Source: an uncultured Clostridia bacterium (lineage in GTDB: Bacteria > Bacillota > Clostridia > UMGS1810). Taken from it: DNA of 64,000 bases. Under the pieces are notes generated by a model. It worked only from the letters and a program-made list of their open reading frames with translations, did not search any database and had not been told where the DNA came from. A program made the translations under genes and the position numbers. Within the stretch, counting starts at the first letter, position 1. Each line of letters starts with the position of its first letter. Below, piece after piece: positions 51,561 through 60,181 of this stretch. The stretch lies in the NCBI GenBank assembly GCA_934463165.1, contig CAKSJG010000002.1:272708-336707 (forward strand), read 5' to 3'.

Positions 51561-51739
51561 TATCAACATATTTTACATATACGGTTATATTTACGAAAAA
51601 AAGGGAAATAATAATATCACCGTAGTGCAAAAGACGGTTCGGAATCCCGTGTTACATAGATTTGGCTGTATTTACGGACGCTGATCTTAAACCCCGACCC
51701 GCTGATATCATTTATATCCTTAATTGGCATAATGTGCAT

Positions 51740-51768
51740 TTGACATTTGCGCCGAAATATTATATAAT
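51740..51768 (+). promoter_or_regulatory. Sigma-A promoter of mazEF
   Basis: TTGACA (51740-51745), a 17-base spacer and TATAAT (51763-51768), both perfect. The rest of 51561-51811 shows no gene. Confidence 0.85.
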
Positions 51769-51811
51769 ACTCATAAGGTATGAATGTATTAAGATTGGGG
51801 GCTTGGTTAAA

Positions 51812-52087
51812 GTGGCACGGCAAAGAAAAATACTTATAAGCGTACCTGACTCATTGCTAAGCGAAGCTGACACCATGGCAAACTCTCAAAATATAAACCG
51901 AAGTGAATTTGTTCGTGAAGCAATGAGGCTCTATATTCGTGAAAAAAAGAAATCCGAAATAGCCGATAAACTAAAAAAAGGCTATGAAGAAATGGCAGAG
52001 TTTAATCTTGAATATTCCGATTTTTGTCTGGAAGCAGATAACCGTCAACTAAAGCTCTACGAGTATAAACTTGCGGAGTGTGAATAA
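51812..52087 (+). CDS. ndoAI: Antitoxin MazE/NdoAI (ribbon-helix-helix)
   Basis: A 91-residue antitoxin of the Firmicutes type, with an N-terminal ribbon-helix-helix DNA-binding domain (KILISVPDSLLSEADTMA, then NRSEFVREAMRLYI) and a C-terminal acidic segment (GYEEMAEFNLEYSDF) that wraps the toxin. The start is GTG at 51812; a TTG at 51803 directly abuts the GGGGG ribosome site and is less likely. It is followed 3 bases later by the toxin gene. The pair likely represses its own promoter. Confidence 0.9.
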   Translation: MARQRKILISVPDSLLSEADTMANSQNINRSEFVREAMRLYIREKKKSEIADKLKKGYEEMAEFNLEYSDFCLEADNRQLKLYEYKLAECE

Positions 52088-52090
52088 ATC

Positions 52091-52441
52091 TTGACTGTAA
52101 AACGAGGAGATATTTACTATGCGGACTTAAGTCCCGTCATCGGATCGGAGCAAGGCGGCATCCGTCCTGTTTTGATTATTCAAAATGATGTCGGAAATAA
52201 ATACAGTCCGACTGTGATAGTGGCTGCAATTACTTCTCAGATAAACAAGGCGAAGCTTCCGACACATATCGAAATATCCGGAGAAAGCTACGGTCTTGCA
52301 AAAGATTCTGTAATTTTATTGGAACAGATACGAACAATCGACAAAAGACGTCTTAAAGAAAAAACAGGTCATATTGATGAAAAAATGTGCTGTGACATAG
52401 GTCATGCTCTTAAAATCAGTCTTGGCCTGTGTGACTTTTAA
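52091..52441 (+). CDS. ndoA: Toxin MazF/EndoA, sequence-specific mRNA interferase
   Basis: A 116-residue MazF toxin that cleaves single-stranded RNA (UACAU in Bacillus; the specificity here is unknown). VKRGDIYYADLSPVIGSEQG opens it. GIRPVLIIQND contains the catalytic arginine, and TVIVAAITSQ the catalytic threonine region. DSVILLEQIRTIDKRRL is typical of EndoA. The start is TTG at 52091. In many Firmicutes the pair sits beside alr; here it is beside unrelated exported-protein genes. Confidence 0.95.
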   Translation: MTVKRGDIYYADLSPVIGSEQGGIRPVLIIQNDVGNKYSPTVIVAAITSQINKAKLPTHIEISGESYGLAKDSVILLEQIRTIDKRRLKEKTGHIDEKMCCDIGHALKISLGLCDF

Positions 52442-52474
52442 TTTTACTTAAAAACTTACCGAGGTGACTTACTT

Positions 52475-52957
52475 ATGAAAAAAACAGCAAAAAAAATCTA
52501 TGCCGGAATACTTATATTTGCGGTTTCATTTATGTGTCTGCCGGGATTTGCGGCAGACCCGGGCAGCAGCGACGATCCGCTGATATCCATGTCTTATGTT
52601 AACAATGTGCTCATTCCGCAGATGAAAAGCTATGTTGACAGCTCTCTTGCAAACAAAGCCGAAACGGAATATGCGCCTATGGAAAATACTGTTTTTGAGA
52701 TAGTAAATTTGAGCGCTAACCAGGTTATTATCGGCGATGACAGCTGTAAATTTATTTTAAGAACAGGAAAAGCTACGGCGGTATCCACTGCCAAAGGCGG
52801 ACTTGCAGACGTAACGGCGGGATTTGACCTCACCACGGGCTATGATATCCCCATGAATCATCTGCTCATCGTTCCAATCGGCGATTGGCGCGGCATAAAG
52901 ATGCAGACATCGGGAATCGTAATGGTTTGCGGCAAATACTCGGTACACTCCGTGTGA
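52475..52957 (+). CDS. Small exported protein, conserved in Clostridia, unknown
   Basis: A 160-residue protein with a signal peptide (cleavage near residue 26, GFAA) and a short helical part with DPLISMSYVNNVLIPQMKSYV. A compact beta domain follows with GDDSCKFILRTGKATAV, GGLADVTAGFDL and NHLLIVPIGDWRG. I have seen this pattern in clostridial proteins without an assigned function; that recollection is the only support for the family. It is followed by a strong terminator. Confidence 0.8.
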   Translation: MKKTAKKIYAGILIFAVSFMCLPGFAADPGSSDDPLISMSYVNNVLIPQMKSYVDSSLANKAETEYAPMENTVFEIVNLSANQVIIGDDSCKFILRTGKATAVSTAKGGLADVTAGFDLTTGYDIPMNHLLIVPIGDWRGIKMQTSGIVMVCGKYSVHSV

Positions 52958-52980
52958 TATGAATTTTTAAATTGCAAAAA

Positions 52981-53020
52981 AAGCGTATATACTTTGGTTA
53001 ACCCCAAGGCATATACGCTT
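52981..53020. terminator. Bidirectional terminator
   Basis: AAGCGTATATACTTTGG pairs with CCAAGGCATATACGCTT (with a small internal bulge). It has seven A before and seven T after, so it ends both the exported-protein gene and the convergent foldase gene. Confidence 0.9.
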
Positions 53021-53036
53021 TTTTTATTGTTTGATA

Positions 53037-54062
53037 TTATACCGTGTAATATGAAATTGCGTCGGTTTCGGTAACCTTTGCATCTTTTGAAAGATTATCT
53101 TTTTCGGCATCGATTACTGTTGATACATCAGTATCGGTAATTTGATTTGCCAGAGCGGAAGCAATACCCGAAACACTGAGCGGCAGTCTCTTTATAATAT
53201 GATAACCGTAGTTGGTTTCAACAACATCGCTGACCTTATTTTCATCAAGTGCAAATGCAGCTGTCTCAAAAGCCTCTACCATCTGACCCTTGCAGAATGT
53301 ATATCCGTTCGGATTTGTTTCAAGACCGGGATCCTCGCTCTTTTCTTTCATGAGCTTGTCAAAATCTTCTCCACCGTCAATTTTTGTTTTGATTTCATCA
53401 ATCTCTTTTTTAGCGTCCTCTTTGCTCTTGCCGCCTTCCTTATCGGAGAACTGAATAAGGATATGCTCTGCGGTAACAAATTTGTCTTTAACAAGAGAAG
53501 CAAGATAAAGATTTCCGATATATTCTTCTTTAATAACTTGCTTTATAACATCCGATGATGTATCCATATTTGTTGTAAAGTTTGAGAAGTTCATTCCCTG
53601 CTGTGTAACACTGCTTCTGATCTGCTCATACTGATTGTCAATATTTGCAGTATCTTCGTCCGTAAGCTTGATTCCCGAATCCATAGCTTTTTTATAAGCC
53701 GTTTTGGTTTCGACAATTCTCCTTTGAGCTTCTTTTTTTACATCGTCAAGATTGAGCTTTGACTCTTTCTGCGATGAGCTGTCTGCCGCAGAATCACTGC
53801 TGCTTGTCGTTGCTGACTGCGCCTGAAGCATTTCATTTTTTACACTCTGGAAAAACCATCCGTAATATGCTCCGTTAATATCTTCACCGTTAACTGTAAG
53901 AACAGTTTCATTAAGCTGTTTTTCAAACTTTGCAGATTCAGCTTTTTTGTTTTTTGCATCATCAACATCTTTTTGACTTTTAATAAGGCCGCATCCGGCA
54001 AAAGACATTGTAAGGGTTGCCGCAGCGGTAAAAGCTGCTACGGCTTTAATTAATTTTTTCAT
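53037..54062 (-). CDS. PrsA/SurA-type lipoprotein foldase (parvulin)
   Basis: A 341-residue lipoprotein with lipobox SFAGC (cysteine near residue 24) and a SurA-N-like chaperone part. The parvulin peptidyl-prolyl isomerase domain is at about residues 200-300: AEHILIQFSD, GGEDFDKLMKEKSEDPG and NYGYHIIKRL. It probably folds exported proteins on the outer face of the membrane. A Ser-rich insertion (SSSDSAADSSSQKES near residue 88) is unusual. It is transcribed away from the second AraC gene. Confidence 0.93.
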   Translation of the reverse strand: MKKLIKAVAAFTAAATLTMSFAGCGLIKSQKDVDDAKNKKAESAKFEKQLNETVLTVNGEDINGAYYGWFFQSVKNEMLQAQSATTSSSDSAADSSSQKESKLNLDDVKKEAQRRIVETKTAYKKAMDSGIKLTDEDTANIDNQYEQIRSSVTQQGMNFSNFTTNMDTSSDVIKQVIKEEYIGNLYLASLVKDKFVTAEHILIQFSDKEGGKSKEDAKKEIDEIKTKIDGGEDFDKLMKEKSEDPGLETNPNGYTFCKGQMVEAFETAAFALDENKVSDVVETNYGYHIIKRLPLSVSGIASALANQITDTDVSTVIDAEKDNLSKDAKVTETDAISYYTV

Positions 54063-54251
54063 GATACTTCGCCTTTCTTTATGTTATTTTACACAATGAT
54101 ACATTATTATAACTCTAATTTGTAACGTTGTGTTAAAATATCCAATATTTGTAATCTAAATTTAATATTTTAAATTTTGGTTAAATTGTATTGCAAAATT
54201 GTCAATGTTATTGTAAAATATTATTAAATAATTCTTTCGGGGCGAATACAA

Positions 54252-55022
54252 ATGATAATACATCAGCATCACAATTCAGTTAAAAACTCTTATAACAAAT
54301 ACACCTACAAGAACTGCAACTGGTATCTACACTTTCATAAAAACCTTGAAATTGCATACGTTATCTCGGGAAGCGTCACGGTAACGGTTGACAACGTGCG
54401 AAAAAAGCTTACCGGAGGGATGTTCGTATTTATTCTGCCTAATCAGATACATTCTTATTACACAGATACCGATAAGGAATCAAAAGTGTTTATTATGGTC
54501 TTTTCTGAAGATTACGTACATGGATTCATAAAAAAAATAGGAAGAAAAACAAGTGACACTCCCTATTTTTTGTGTGATAAATATATTCTTGATTATTTTA
54601 ACGAAACAATAATTAAACCCGACGAATGCAGCTCATTTATGCTTAAATCCGCTCTGTATGCAATATGTGATCAGTACATGACAAAATGCCGTCCGAGTGA
54701 AAGGCAAATTGCCGGCGCCGAGCTTATGCAGAGCATTATCGAATATATATCCGAACACTACAAAGAAGATCTGAATCTGCAAAAGGTTGCCGCCGCTGTC
54801 GGATATGAATACCATTATATATCAAGATTTTTCGGCGACAGCTTCCATACAAATTTCAGAGAGCTGCTCAATGAGTACAGAATTGCCAACGCAAAAGAGC
54901 TTCTTGAGAGCACTGACAAAACCATCGGTGCAATATCCGAAGAGGTAGGTTTTAATAACACGCGCACATTCGGAAGAGCCTTTAAGAAAATCACGGGGAT
55001 GCCTCCTAAAAACTACAGATAA
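54252..55022 (+). CDS. AraC-family regulator 2
   Basis: A 256-residue regulator with a cupin-type sensor (WYLHFHKNLEIAYVISGS near residue 26; LPNQIHSYY near 66) and a C-terminal AraC double HTH (about 155-256). DLNLQKVAAAVGYEYHYISR and TIGAISEEVGFNNTRTFGRA are the two recognition parts. No obvious target operon is adjacent: the divergent gene is the foldase and the downstream region is repeat copy B. The ribosome site is weak. Confidence 0.9.
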   Translation: MIIHQHHNSVKNSYNKYTYKNCNWYLHFHKNLEIAYVISGSVTVTVDNVRKKLTGGMFVFILPNQIHSYYTDTDKESKVFIMVFSEDYVHGFIKKIGRKTSDTPYFLCDKYILDYFNETIIKPDECSSFMLKSALYAICDQYMTKCRPSERQIAGAELMQSIIEYISEHYKEDLNLQKVAAAVGYEYHYISRFFGDSFHTNFRELLNEYRIANAKELLESTDKTIGAISEEVGFNNTRTFGRAFKKITGMPPKNYR

Positions 55023-55095
55023 ACCGTAATCACATACGGGTTCAGTTCCCGTGAGCTTAACCGTGCGCGTCAATATACGAACTATTGTAAGCTTA

Positions 55096-55520
55096 TCATT
55101 CATCGGCATCGCGGTTAGGGTATGCTTTTTATTTTTTGATTGAAAGCGAGTTTCAGCGCTACTGCACTGCCTGTTTGAGCTTTCCAAAAAATCAAAAGTA
55201 TACCCTAACCCCTCGCCCGAAAAGCGCATGCAGACGAGCAGATGGATAATATCCGCCCCTACGAATAATCGGGAATATAAGTTCCTTGCCTTTAATTATA
55301 TAAAGTATATGTGTTGTGCATGCGGAACGGTGTGGTCACCGTTCCCTACGTAGCTATTACAAGTTTGCAATATATTATTAAACAGAATCATATTATAGCT
55401 TTTCGTTTAAATCAATTTGTTAATTGAAAATATACCTGTCAATTTATTCGTAGGGAACGGTGACCACACCGTTCCGCTGCATAAAACATACAAAATAATA
55501 TGATTAAACGCAAGAACGAG
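55096..55520. repeat. Modular intergenic repeat, copy B (full form)
   Basis: The most complete copy, between the convergent araC-2 and PII-like genes. It contains a core-loop module (arms GGTTAGGGTATGC at 55113 and the matching 25-base arm ending 55210, around the core AGCGCTACTGCACTGCCTG), then ATAATATCCGCCCCTACG. The shared segment TTGCCTTTAATTATATAAAG follows, then a 156-bp element (55322-55477) with perfect 29-bp inverted ends, each itself a palindrome (GGAACGGTG/CACCGTTCC), and the shared right flank ending AAACGCAAGAACGAG. Confidence 0.88.
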
Positions 55521-55543
55521 TGTTCGAATATCAACGCACATGC

Positions 55544-55897
55544 TTAATCTCCCGCAACGTTGTTTTTTCCGAATCCCTCCGTATAATTAACGGGTACCGT
55601 AAAGATAACACCGGTGTCGGGGCGATCAAGCCCTCCGGTAACATTATTGATGATGTCGGATACTTCGGGAAGCATTTCATTTTTTATAACCATAAAAAAT
55701 GTCTTACTTTCGGAATTATCCAGATTCAAAAGCTTAAATATAGAATCCATAATCCTGAACTCCGACGATTCGGCAAGGATGTGTGCCATTCCGCGGCTTT
55801 CAAGTACGGTTGCGCCGTGAATACCGTTTGCGGCAAATTCCGTAAGAATATCTTCAAGGCACTCCGTTTTGTTAAGTACGCAAATAAGCAACAGCAT
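55544..55897 (-). CDS. PII-superfamily-like protein
   Basis: A 117-residue ferredoxin-like protein: a MLLLICVLNK opening strand, GIHGATVLESRGMAHI near residue 27, FMVIKNEMLPEVSDIINNV near 68, and a C terminus DTGVIFTVPVN. These match the strand order of GlnB/PII proteins. The T-loop tyrosine site of classical PII is not present. The start ATG at 55897 follows AAAGGA by 9 bases. It may sense a small molecule, but no ammonium or carbon transporter is adjacent, so its partner is unknown. Confidence 0.65.
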   Translation of the reverse strand: MLLLICVLNKTECLEDILTEFAANGIHGATVLESRGMAHILAESSEFRIMDSIFKLLNLDNSESKTFFMVIKNEMLPEVSDIINNVTGGLDRPDTGVIFTVPVNYTEGFGKNNVAGD

Positions 55898-55920
55898 TTT
55901 TATCATTCCTTTGTATAACA

Positions 55921-55948
55921 GAGTGCGGAATTTTCAAATTCCGCACTC
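55921..55948. terminator. Perfect hairpin between purB and the PII-like gene
   Basis: GAGTGCGGAATTT pairs with AAATTCCGCACTC (13 bp, 2-base loop). In the plus direction it is followed by ATTTTACTTT; in the purB direction the following bases are TGTTATAC, a poor U-tract, so read-through into the PII-like gene is possible. Confidence 0.6.
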
Positions 55949-55956
55949 ATTTTACT

Positions 55957-57387
55957 TTAAACCGAAAGTTCGACCTTTAATCCGAGTAACTCTCTGTTTT
56001 TATCAAGTATCGGCTTTACAACTTCGCTCAAAAACTCTTCTGTCTGTTTGGGCGCTCTGCCGACATAGTTTTCCGGTCTTAAAACGGACTCAATCTCTTC
56101 TCTTGTTATGTTAAATGACGGATCGGCAACAATTCTGTCTATAAGGTCATTCTCTTCACCGTCAACCTTGACTCTTTTTCCCGCTTCCATGGAATGTACC
56201 CTGATTTTCTCGTGAAGCTCCTGACGGTCTCCACCCATTTTTACGGCATGCATCATTATATTTTCGGTTGCCATAAACGGAAGCTCCCTATATATGTGGC
56301 TGCTTATTACCTTCGGATAAACAACCATTCCGTCGGCCACATTTATAACGATGTCCAAAATGGCATCGGTCGCAAGGAATGATTCCGCAACAGATATTCT
56401 CTTGTTTGCCGAATCATCAAGCGTCCTTTCAAACCACTGTGTGGACGCGGTTATTGCAGGGTTAAGCGCCGTTGTTATTACATAACGCGCAAGAGACGAT
56501 ATTCTCTCGCTTCTCATCGGATTACGCTTATATGCCATTGCCGATGAACCTATCTGACTTTTTTCAAAAGGTTCTTCAATTTCCTTAAGGTTCTGCAAAA
56601 GCCTTATATCATTGCTGAATTTATATGCGCTCTGTGCAACCGATGAAAGACATGTAAGCATCTGTGTGTCGAGCTTACGCGGATACGTCTGCCCCGAAAC
56701 CGGGAAAACGCTGCCGTATCCCATTTTTTCGGCAATAAGCTTATCAAGCCTTTTACATTTTTCATCATCTCTGTCAAAAAGCTCATAGAAGCTTGCCTGA
56801 GTTCCCGTAGTTCCCTTAGAACCGAGAAGCTTAGCCTTTGAAAGCTGATGTTCAATGCTTTCAAGATCCATCACAAACTCCTGAATCCAAAGGGTCGCCC
56901 TCTTGCCTACCGTTGTAAGCTGTGCAGGCTGAAAATGCGTAAAGCCCAGGGTGGGCATGTCCTTATATTCTGCAGCAAAACCGGACAGGGCTGCTATAAC
57001 GTTGATTATCTTTTTGCGGATAAGCTCCATTGCCTCGGTCATTATAATTATATCGGTATTATCTCCGACATAGCAGGATGTTGCTCCCAAATGAATAATT
57101 CCCTTTGCCTTGGGGCACTGCACTCCGTATGCATATACATGACTCATAACATCATGTCTGACCTTTTTCTCCTGTTCTTTTGCAACATCATAATTGATGT
57201 TATCGGCATTTGTCTTAAGTTCTTCTATCTGTTCATCCGTAATTTCAAGCCCGAGCTCCTTTTCGGCTTCAGCAAGAGCAATCCAAAGTCTGCGCCACGT
57301 TTTAAATTTCTTATCGGGCGAAAACAAATATTGCATTTCTTTGCTTGCATACCTCGAATTAAGCGGACTTTCATAAGTGTTATACAT
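55957..57387 (-). CDS. purB: Adenylosuccinate lyase
   Basis: Cleaves SAICAR and adenylosuccinate in purine synthesis. The 476-residue protein has the family signature SSAMAYKRNPMRSE near residue 265, the catalytic His in THFQPAQ, and HLGATSCYVGDN near residue 85. The C-terminal part matches the longer PurB form found in Clostridia and eukaryotes. The start ATG at 57387 follows AAGGA by 9 bases. A strong promoter is upstream and other pur genes are not adjacent. Confidence 0.96.
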   Translation of the reverse strand: MYNTYESPLNSRYASKEMQYLFSPDKKFKTWRRLWIALAEAEKELGLEITDEQIEELKTNADNINYDVAKEQEKKVRHDVMSHVYAYGVQCPKAKGIIHLGATSCYVGDNTDIIIMTEAMELIRKKIINVIAALSGFAAEYKDMPTLGFTHFQPAQLTTVGKRATLWIQEFVMDLESIEHQLSKAKLLGSKGTTGTQASFYELFDRDDEKCKRLDKLIAEKMGYGSVFPVSGQTYPRKLDTQMLTCLSSVAQSAYKFSNDIRLLQNLKEIEEPFEKSQIGSSAMAYKRNPMRSERISSLARYVITTALNPAITASTQWFERTLDDSANKRISVAESFLATDAILDIVINVADGMVVYPKVISSHIYRELPFMATENIMMHAVKMGGDRQELHEKIRVHSMEAGKRVKVDGEENDLIDRIVADPSFNITREEIESVLRPENYVGRAPKQTEEFLSEVVKPILDKNRELLGLKVELSV

Positions 57388-57426
57388 CAAACGGCATCCT
57401 TTCATGTCATATTATTTATATATATT

Positions 57427-57455
57427 ATTATACACCAAAATTCTCATACTTGCAA
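57427..57455 (-). promoter_or_regulatory. Sigma-A promoter of purB
   Basis: On the minus strand, TTGCAA (57450-57455), a 17-base spacer and TATAAT (57427-57432), placed right after the aminotransferase terminator. No purine riboswitch is present in the short leader. Confidence 0.8.
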
Positions 57456-57464
57456 CAACAAAAA

Positions 57465-57495
57465 TCGGAGCGGAATCATATTCTTTCCGCCCCGA
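57465..57495 (-). terminator. Terminator of the aminotransferase gene
   Basis: On the minus strand, TCGGGGCGGAA pairs with TTCCGCTCCGA (with one wobble), followed by TTTTTGTTG. Confidence 0.88.
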
Positions 57496-57499
57496 AGAA

Positions 57500-58693
57500 T
57501 TATTCTGCCTTTGCAAGCAATGCTTCCAGTCTGTCTATACCTTCTTTTATATTTTCCTTGCTTGTGGCATAAGACCATCTGACAAAGTGCGGCGCTTCAA
57601 ATCCCACACCTGATACTACGGCAACAAGCTGATCCTCAAGAAAAACATCTGAAAAATCATCCGCATCGTTTATAACCCTGCCGCATAATTTTTTTCCTAT
57701 AAGCTTTTCAATGTTCATCATAACATAAAATGCTCCGCAAGGCGTAGTGCACGAAACTTTGTCTATATCGTTAATACGTTTAACCATATACCGGCGTCTT
57801 TCATCAAAAGCCGCGCGCATAAAGTCAAGCTCTTTGGTCGGACCGTTTAAGGCGGCAATTGCAGCTTCCTGTGCAATGGTATTGGGGTTTGATGTCGTAT
57901 GGCTCTGAACATTTGCCATAAGCTTTGCAATATGTTCGCCGGAAGCCGTAAATCCGATTCTCCAGCCTGTCATTGCATAAGTTTTTGAAAGACCGTTTAT
58001 TATTATTGTTCTCTTCTTTATTTCTTCTCCGAATGTTGCAATGCTGACATGCTTTGCGCCGCCGTATACGAGATGCTCATATATTTCGTCGGCAATAACA
58101 AATATATCATGTTTAACCGCAACATCGGCTATTTTTCTGAGTTCGTCTTCATTATAAAGCATACCCGTCGGATTGCACGGGCTGTTTAATACAATTGCCT
58201 TGGTACGCTCAGTGATGCAGTTTTCAAACTCCTCGGGTGAAAATTTAAAGTGATTGGCTTCCTTGGTGTGAAGCACAACGGGAACACCGTCGTTATATTT
58301 TACCATTTCGGGATAGCTGACCCAATAAGGAGCGGGAATAATCACCTCGTCGCCGGGATTGAGAATCGCCCCGAAAGCATTGATAAGCGAATGCTTTGCT
58401 CCGTTGCTGACGACAATCTGCGACGGCTTATAGTCAAGGTTATTGTCTCTTTTAAATTTGGCGCAAACAGCCTTTTTAAGCTCAAGCGTGCCGGATGCCG
58501 GGGTATATTTTGTCTTACCAGCGTTGATAGCGTCTATTGCTGCCCTTTTAATGTGCTCGGGTGTATCAAAATCGGGCTCGCCTGCTCCGAAACCGACTAC
58601 ATCCAAACCGTCTGCCTTCATTTGCTTAAATTTAGCGTCTATCGCTAAGGTCGGCGACGGCGCTATAGATTCAAATTTCCTTGATAGGTCCAT
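57500..58693 (-). CDS. Pyridoxal-phosphate aminotransferase (aspartate type)
   Basis: A class I/II aminotransferase of 397 residues, closest in motifs to the prokaryotic aspartate aminotransferase (subgroup I-beta). GFGAGEPDFDTPEHI is near residue 34 and NSPCNPTG near 170. The PLP lysine is in NGLSKTYAMTGWRIG near 237. RWSYATS near the C terminus carries the substrate-carboxylate arginine. The start ATG at 58693 follows GGAGG. It is monocistronic, with its own terminator. Confidence 0.94.
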   Translation of the reverse strand: MDLSRKFESIAPSPTLAIDAKFKQMKADGLDVVGFGAGEPDFDTPEHIKRAAIDAINAGKTKYTPASGTLELKKAVCAKFKRDNNLDYKPSQIVVSNGAKHSLINAFGAILNPGDEVIIPAPYWVSYPEMVKYNDGVPVVLHTKEANHFKFSPEEFENCITERTKAIVLNSPCNPTGMLYNEDELRKIADVAVKHDIFVIADEIYEHLVYGGAKHVSIATFGEEIKKRTIIINGLSKTYAMTGWRIGFTASGEHIAKLMANVQSHTTSNPNTIAQEAAIAALNGPTKELDFMRAAFDERRRYMVKRINDIDKVSCTTPCGAFYVMMNIEKLIGKKLCGRVINDADDFSDVFLEDQLVAVVSGVGFEAPHFVRWSYATSKENIKEGIDRLEALLAKAE

Positions 58694-58789
58694 TGTTCTG
58701 CCTCCGTTTTTTGAAATACCAATAAAATAAAAATTCATTTTTTAATAATATTTTACCATAAATAATATTAAAATGCAAGTTTTTTGATT

Positions 58790-59719
58790 TTAAATTTCAA
58801 TTTTATTGATAAGATTATAGAAATTATAAAAAGCAATCTTATTTACGGTGCTTTCTTTGTAATTAATTGACAAAAGCCTGTCGAAAACTTTATACACATC
58901 AGCCGAGCATTTGACGTCCGACGGAGTAATATCTATTCCGTCAAAATCAGCTCCAATGCCTACGTTGTTTTCGCCCCCGAGAGACATAAAGTGATCTATA
59001 TGACGGACTATATCATCAACATTGCATTTTCCGTCATTTAAAAACGGAGGATAAAAGTTTATTCCGCATACTCCGCCCGTCTTTATAAGTTGTGTGAACT
59101 GAGCGTCGGTGAGATTTCTCGGATGATTATACACATGCCGGCTTCCGGAATGCGTTGCCGCAAACGGACGCGTGCAATGCTCTGCCAGATCCCAAAAGCT
59201 TGCTTCCGACATGTGAGATACATCGGCAATTATTCCGACTCTCTCCATTTCATCTATAGCTCTTAACCCAAGCTCGCTCATACCCTTCAGGTTTCTGCCT
59301 GCTCCTCCGCAAAGAATATTGTCTCCGTTCCAGCAAAGCCCCGCAAAAAGCACACCGATTTTTTTATATTTTTCTATATTCGATATATCAAAATTTATTT
59401 CATTTCCGAGCCCCTCTATCGAAAGTATTGCCGAAGCTCTGCCCTGCCTGATGTTATACCTTACATCTCTGCTGTTTTTGGCAACGGAAATAAAGCGGCC
59501 GTTGTTTCGGCATTCTGTCTTAAGACGTTCAAACGCATCGGCTGTATTGCCGAAATTCAGATCTCCCTCATTAAAAACAGCAAAAACCTGAACGGGTGAT
59601 CTGTAATTTCTCATATTTTTTAAATTAACCATGCAATCGGGATCTTTAAGATTACTGCCGCTTCTGCAGATTTTTGTCAGAGTATCGCAGTGAGTGTCGA
59701 AGTACGGATATTTGCGCAT
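58790..59719 (-). CDS. Membrane dipeptidase family (peptidase M19)
   Basis: A zinc dipeptidase of 309 residues. The metal-binding His-x-Asp is in FDTHCDTL at the N terminus. The bridging Glu is in ILSIEGLG, and His ligands are in DVSHMSE and ATHSGSRHVYNHPRNL; the catalytic-region GIGADFDG follows. It lacks a signal peptide, so it is probably cytoplasmic, acting on dipeptides such as L-Xaa-D-Xaa. The start follows GGGGAGAG. A palindrome and repeat copy C lie upstream. Confidence 0.92.
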   Translation of the reverse strand: MRKYPYFDTHCDTLTKICRSGSNLKDPDCMVNLKNMRNYRSPVQVFAVFNEGDLNFGNTADAFERLKTECRNNGRFISVAKNSRDVRYNIRQGRASAILSIEGLGNEINFDISNIEKYKKIGVLFAGLCWNGDNILCGGAGRNLKGMSELGLRAIDEMERVGIIADVSHMSEASFWDLAEHCTRPFAATHSGSRHVYNHPRNLTDAQFTQLIKTGGVCGINFYPPFLNDGKCNVDDIVRHIDHFMSLGGENNVGIGADFDGIDITPSDVKCSADVYKVFDRLLSINYKESTVNKIAFYNFYNLINKIEI

Positions 59720-59778
59720 ATGTAGGCTCTCCCCTTTAAATTAATTTATTTCATCATATATAATATTTAAAAAGGCGT

Positions 59779-59790
59779 TGTAACGTTACA
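59779..59790. promoter_or_regulatory. Palindrome upstream of the dipeptidase gene
   Basis: A perfect 12-bp palindrome, TGTAACGTTACA, sits about 60 bases before the dipeptidase start, in the promoter region. It may be an operator for an unidentified regulator. Confidence 0.35.
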
Positions 59791-59894
59791 TTTATTTATA
59801 TTTTCTCTTTATTTTTTTTGATTCATATGATATAATTCTATATATAAATTATATGATTGTAAAATAAAAAGGCAAAAAATATGGATAAATTTTT

Positions 59895-60050
59895 GCGGAA
59901 CGCTGTGGTCAGCGTTCCCTACGTAGTCATTATTAAATATTTGCAATCTAATAAATAGAATCATATTAGTTAATTTTGTTTAAGCTAATACAATTAACAG
60001 AAACTATATCTGTCAATTTATTTGTAGGGAACGGTGCCCACACCGTTCCG
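59895..60050. repeat. 156-bp inverted-end element, copy C
   Basis: A stand-alone copy of the element found inside copy B. The left end GCGGAACGCTGTGGTCAGCG continues TTCCCTACG (59895-59923). The right end GTAGGGAACGGTGCCCACAC continues CGTTCCG (60024-60050). The interior aligns with copy B (TTGCAAT, AATAGAATCATATTA, CTGTCAATTTATT). The left palindrome has a paired change (GGTG/CACC to GCTG/CAGC) that keeps the hairpin. It lies between divergent genes. The surrounding 59720-60181 shows no gene. Confidence 0.88.
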
Positions 60051-60181
60051 ATGAAAAATAAACATTTAAATCTGTTTACCGGAGAAAATGTGAATAGACA
60101 AATAACGCAAAATATGCATTAAATCAGATAGTTTATAATTTTACAATTAACTATATACAGATATATCGGAGGGAAGCAAAA

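Noticed and set aside
55449..55477. Palindromic ends of the repeat element as ordinary terminators
   Set aside because: They lack T-tracts, occur as inverted pairs around a conserved interior and also appear between divergent genes.
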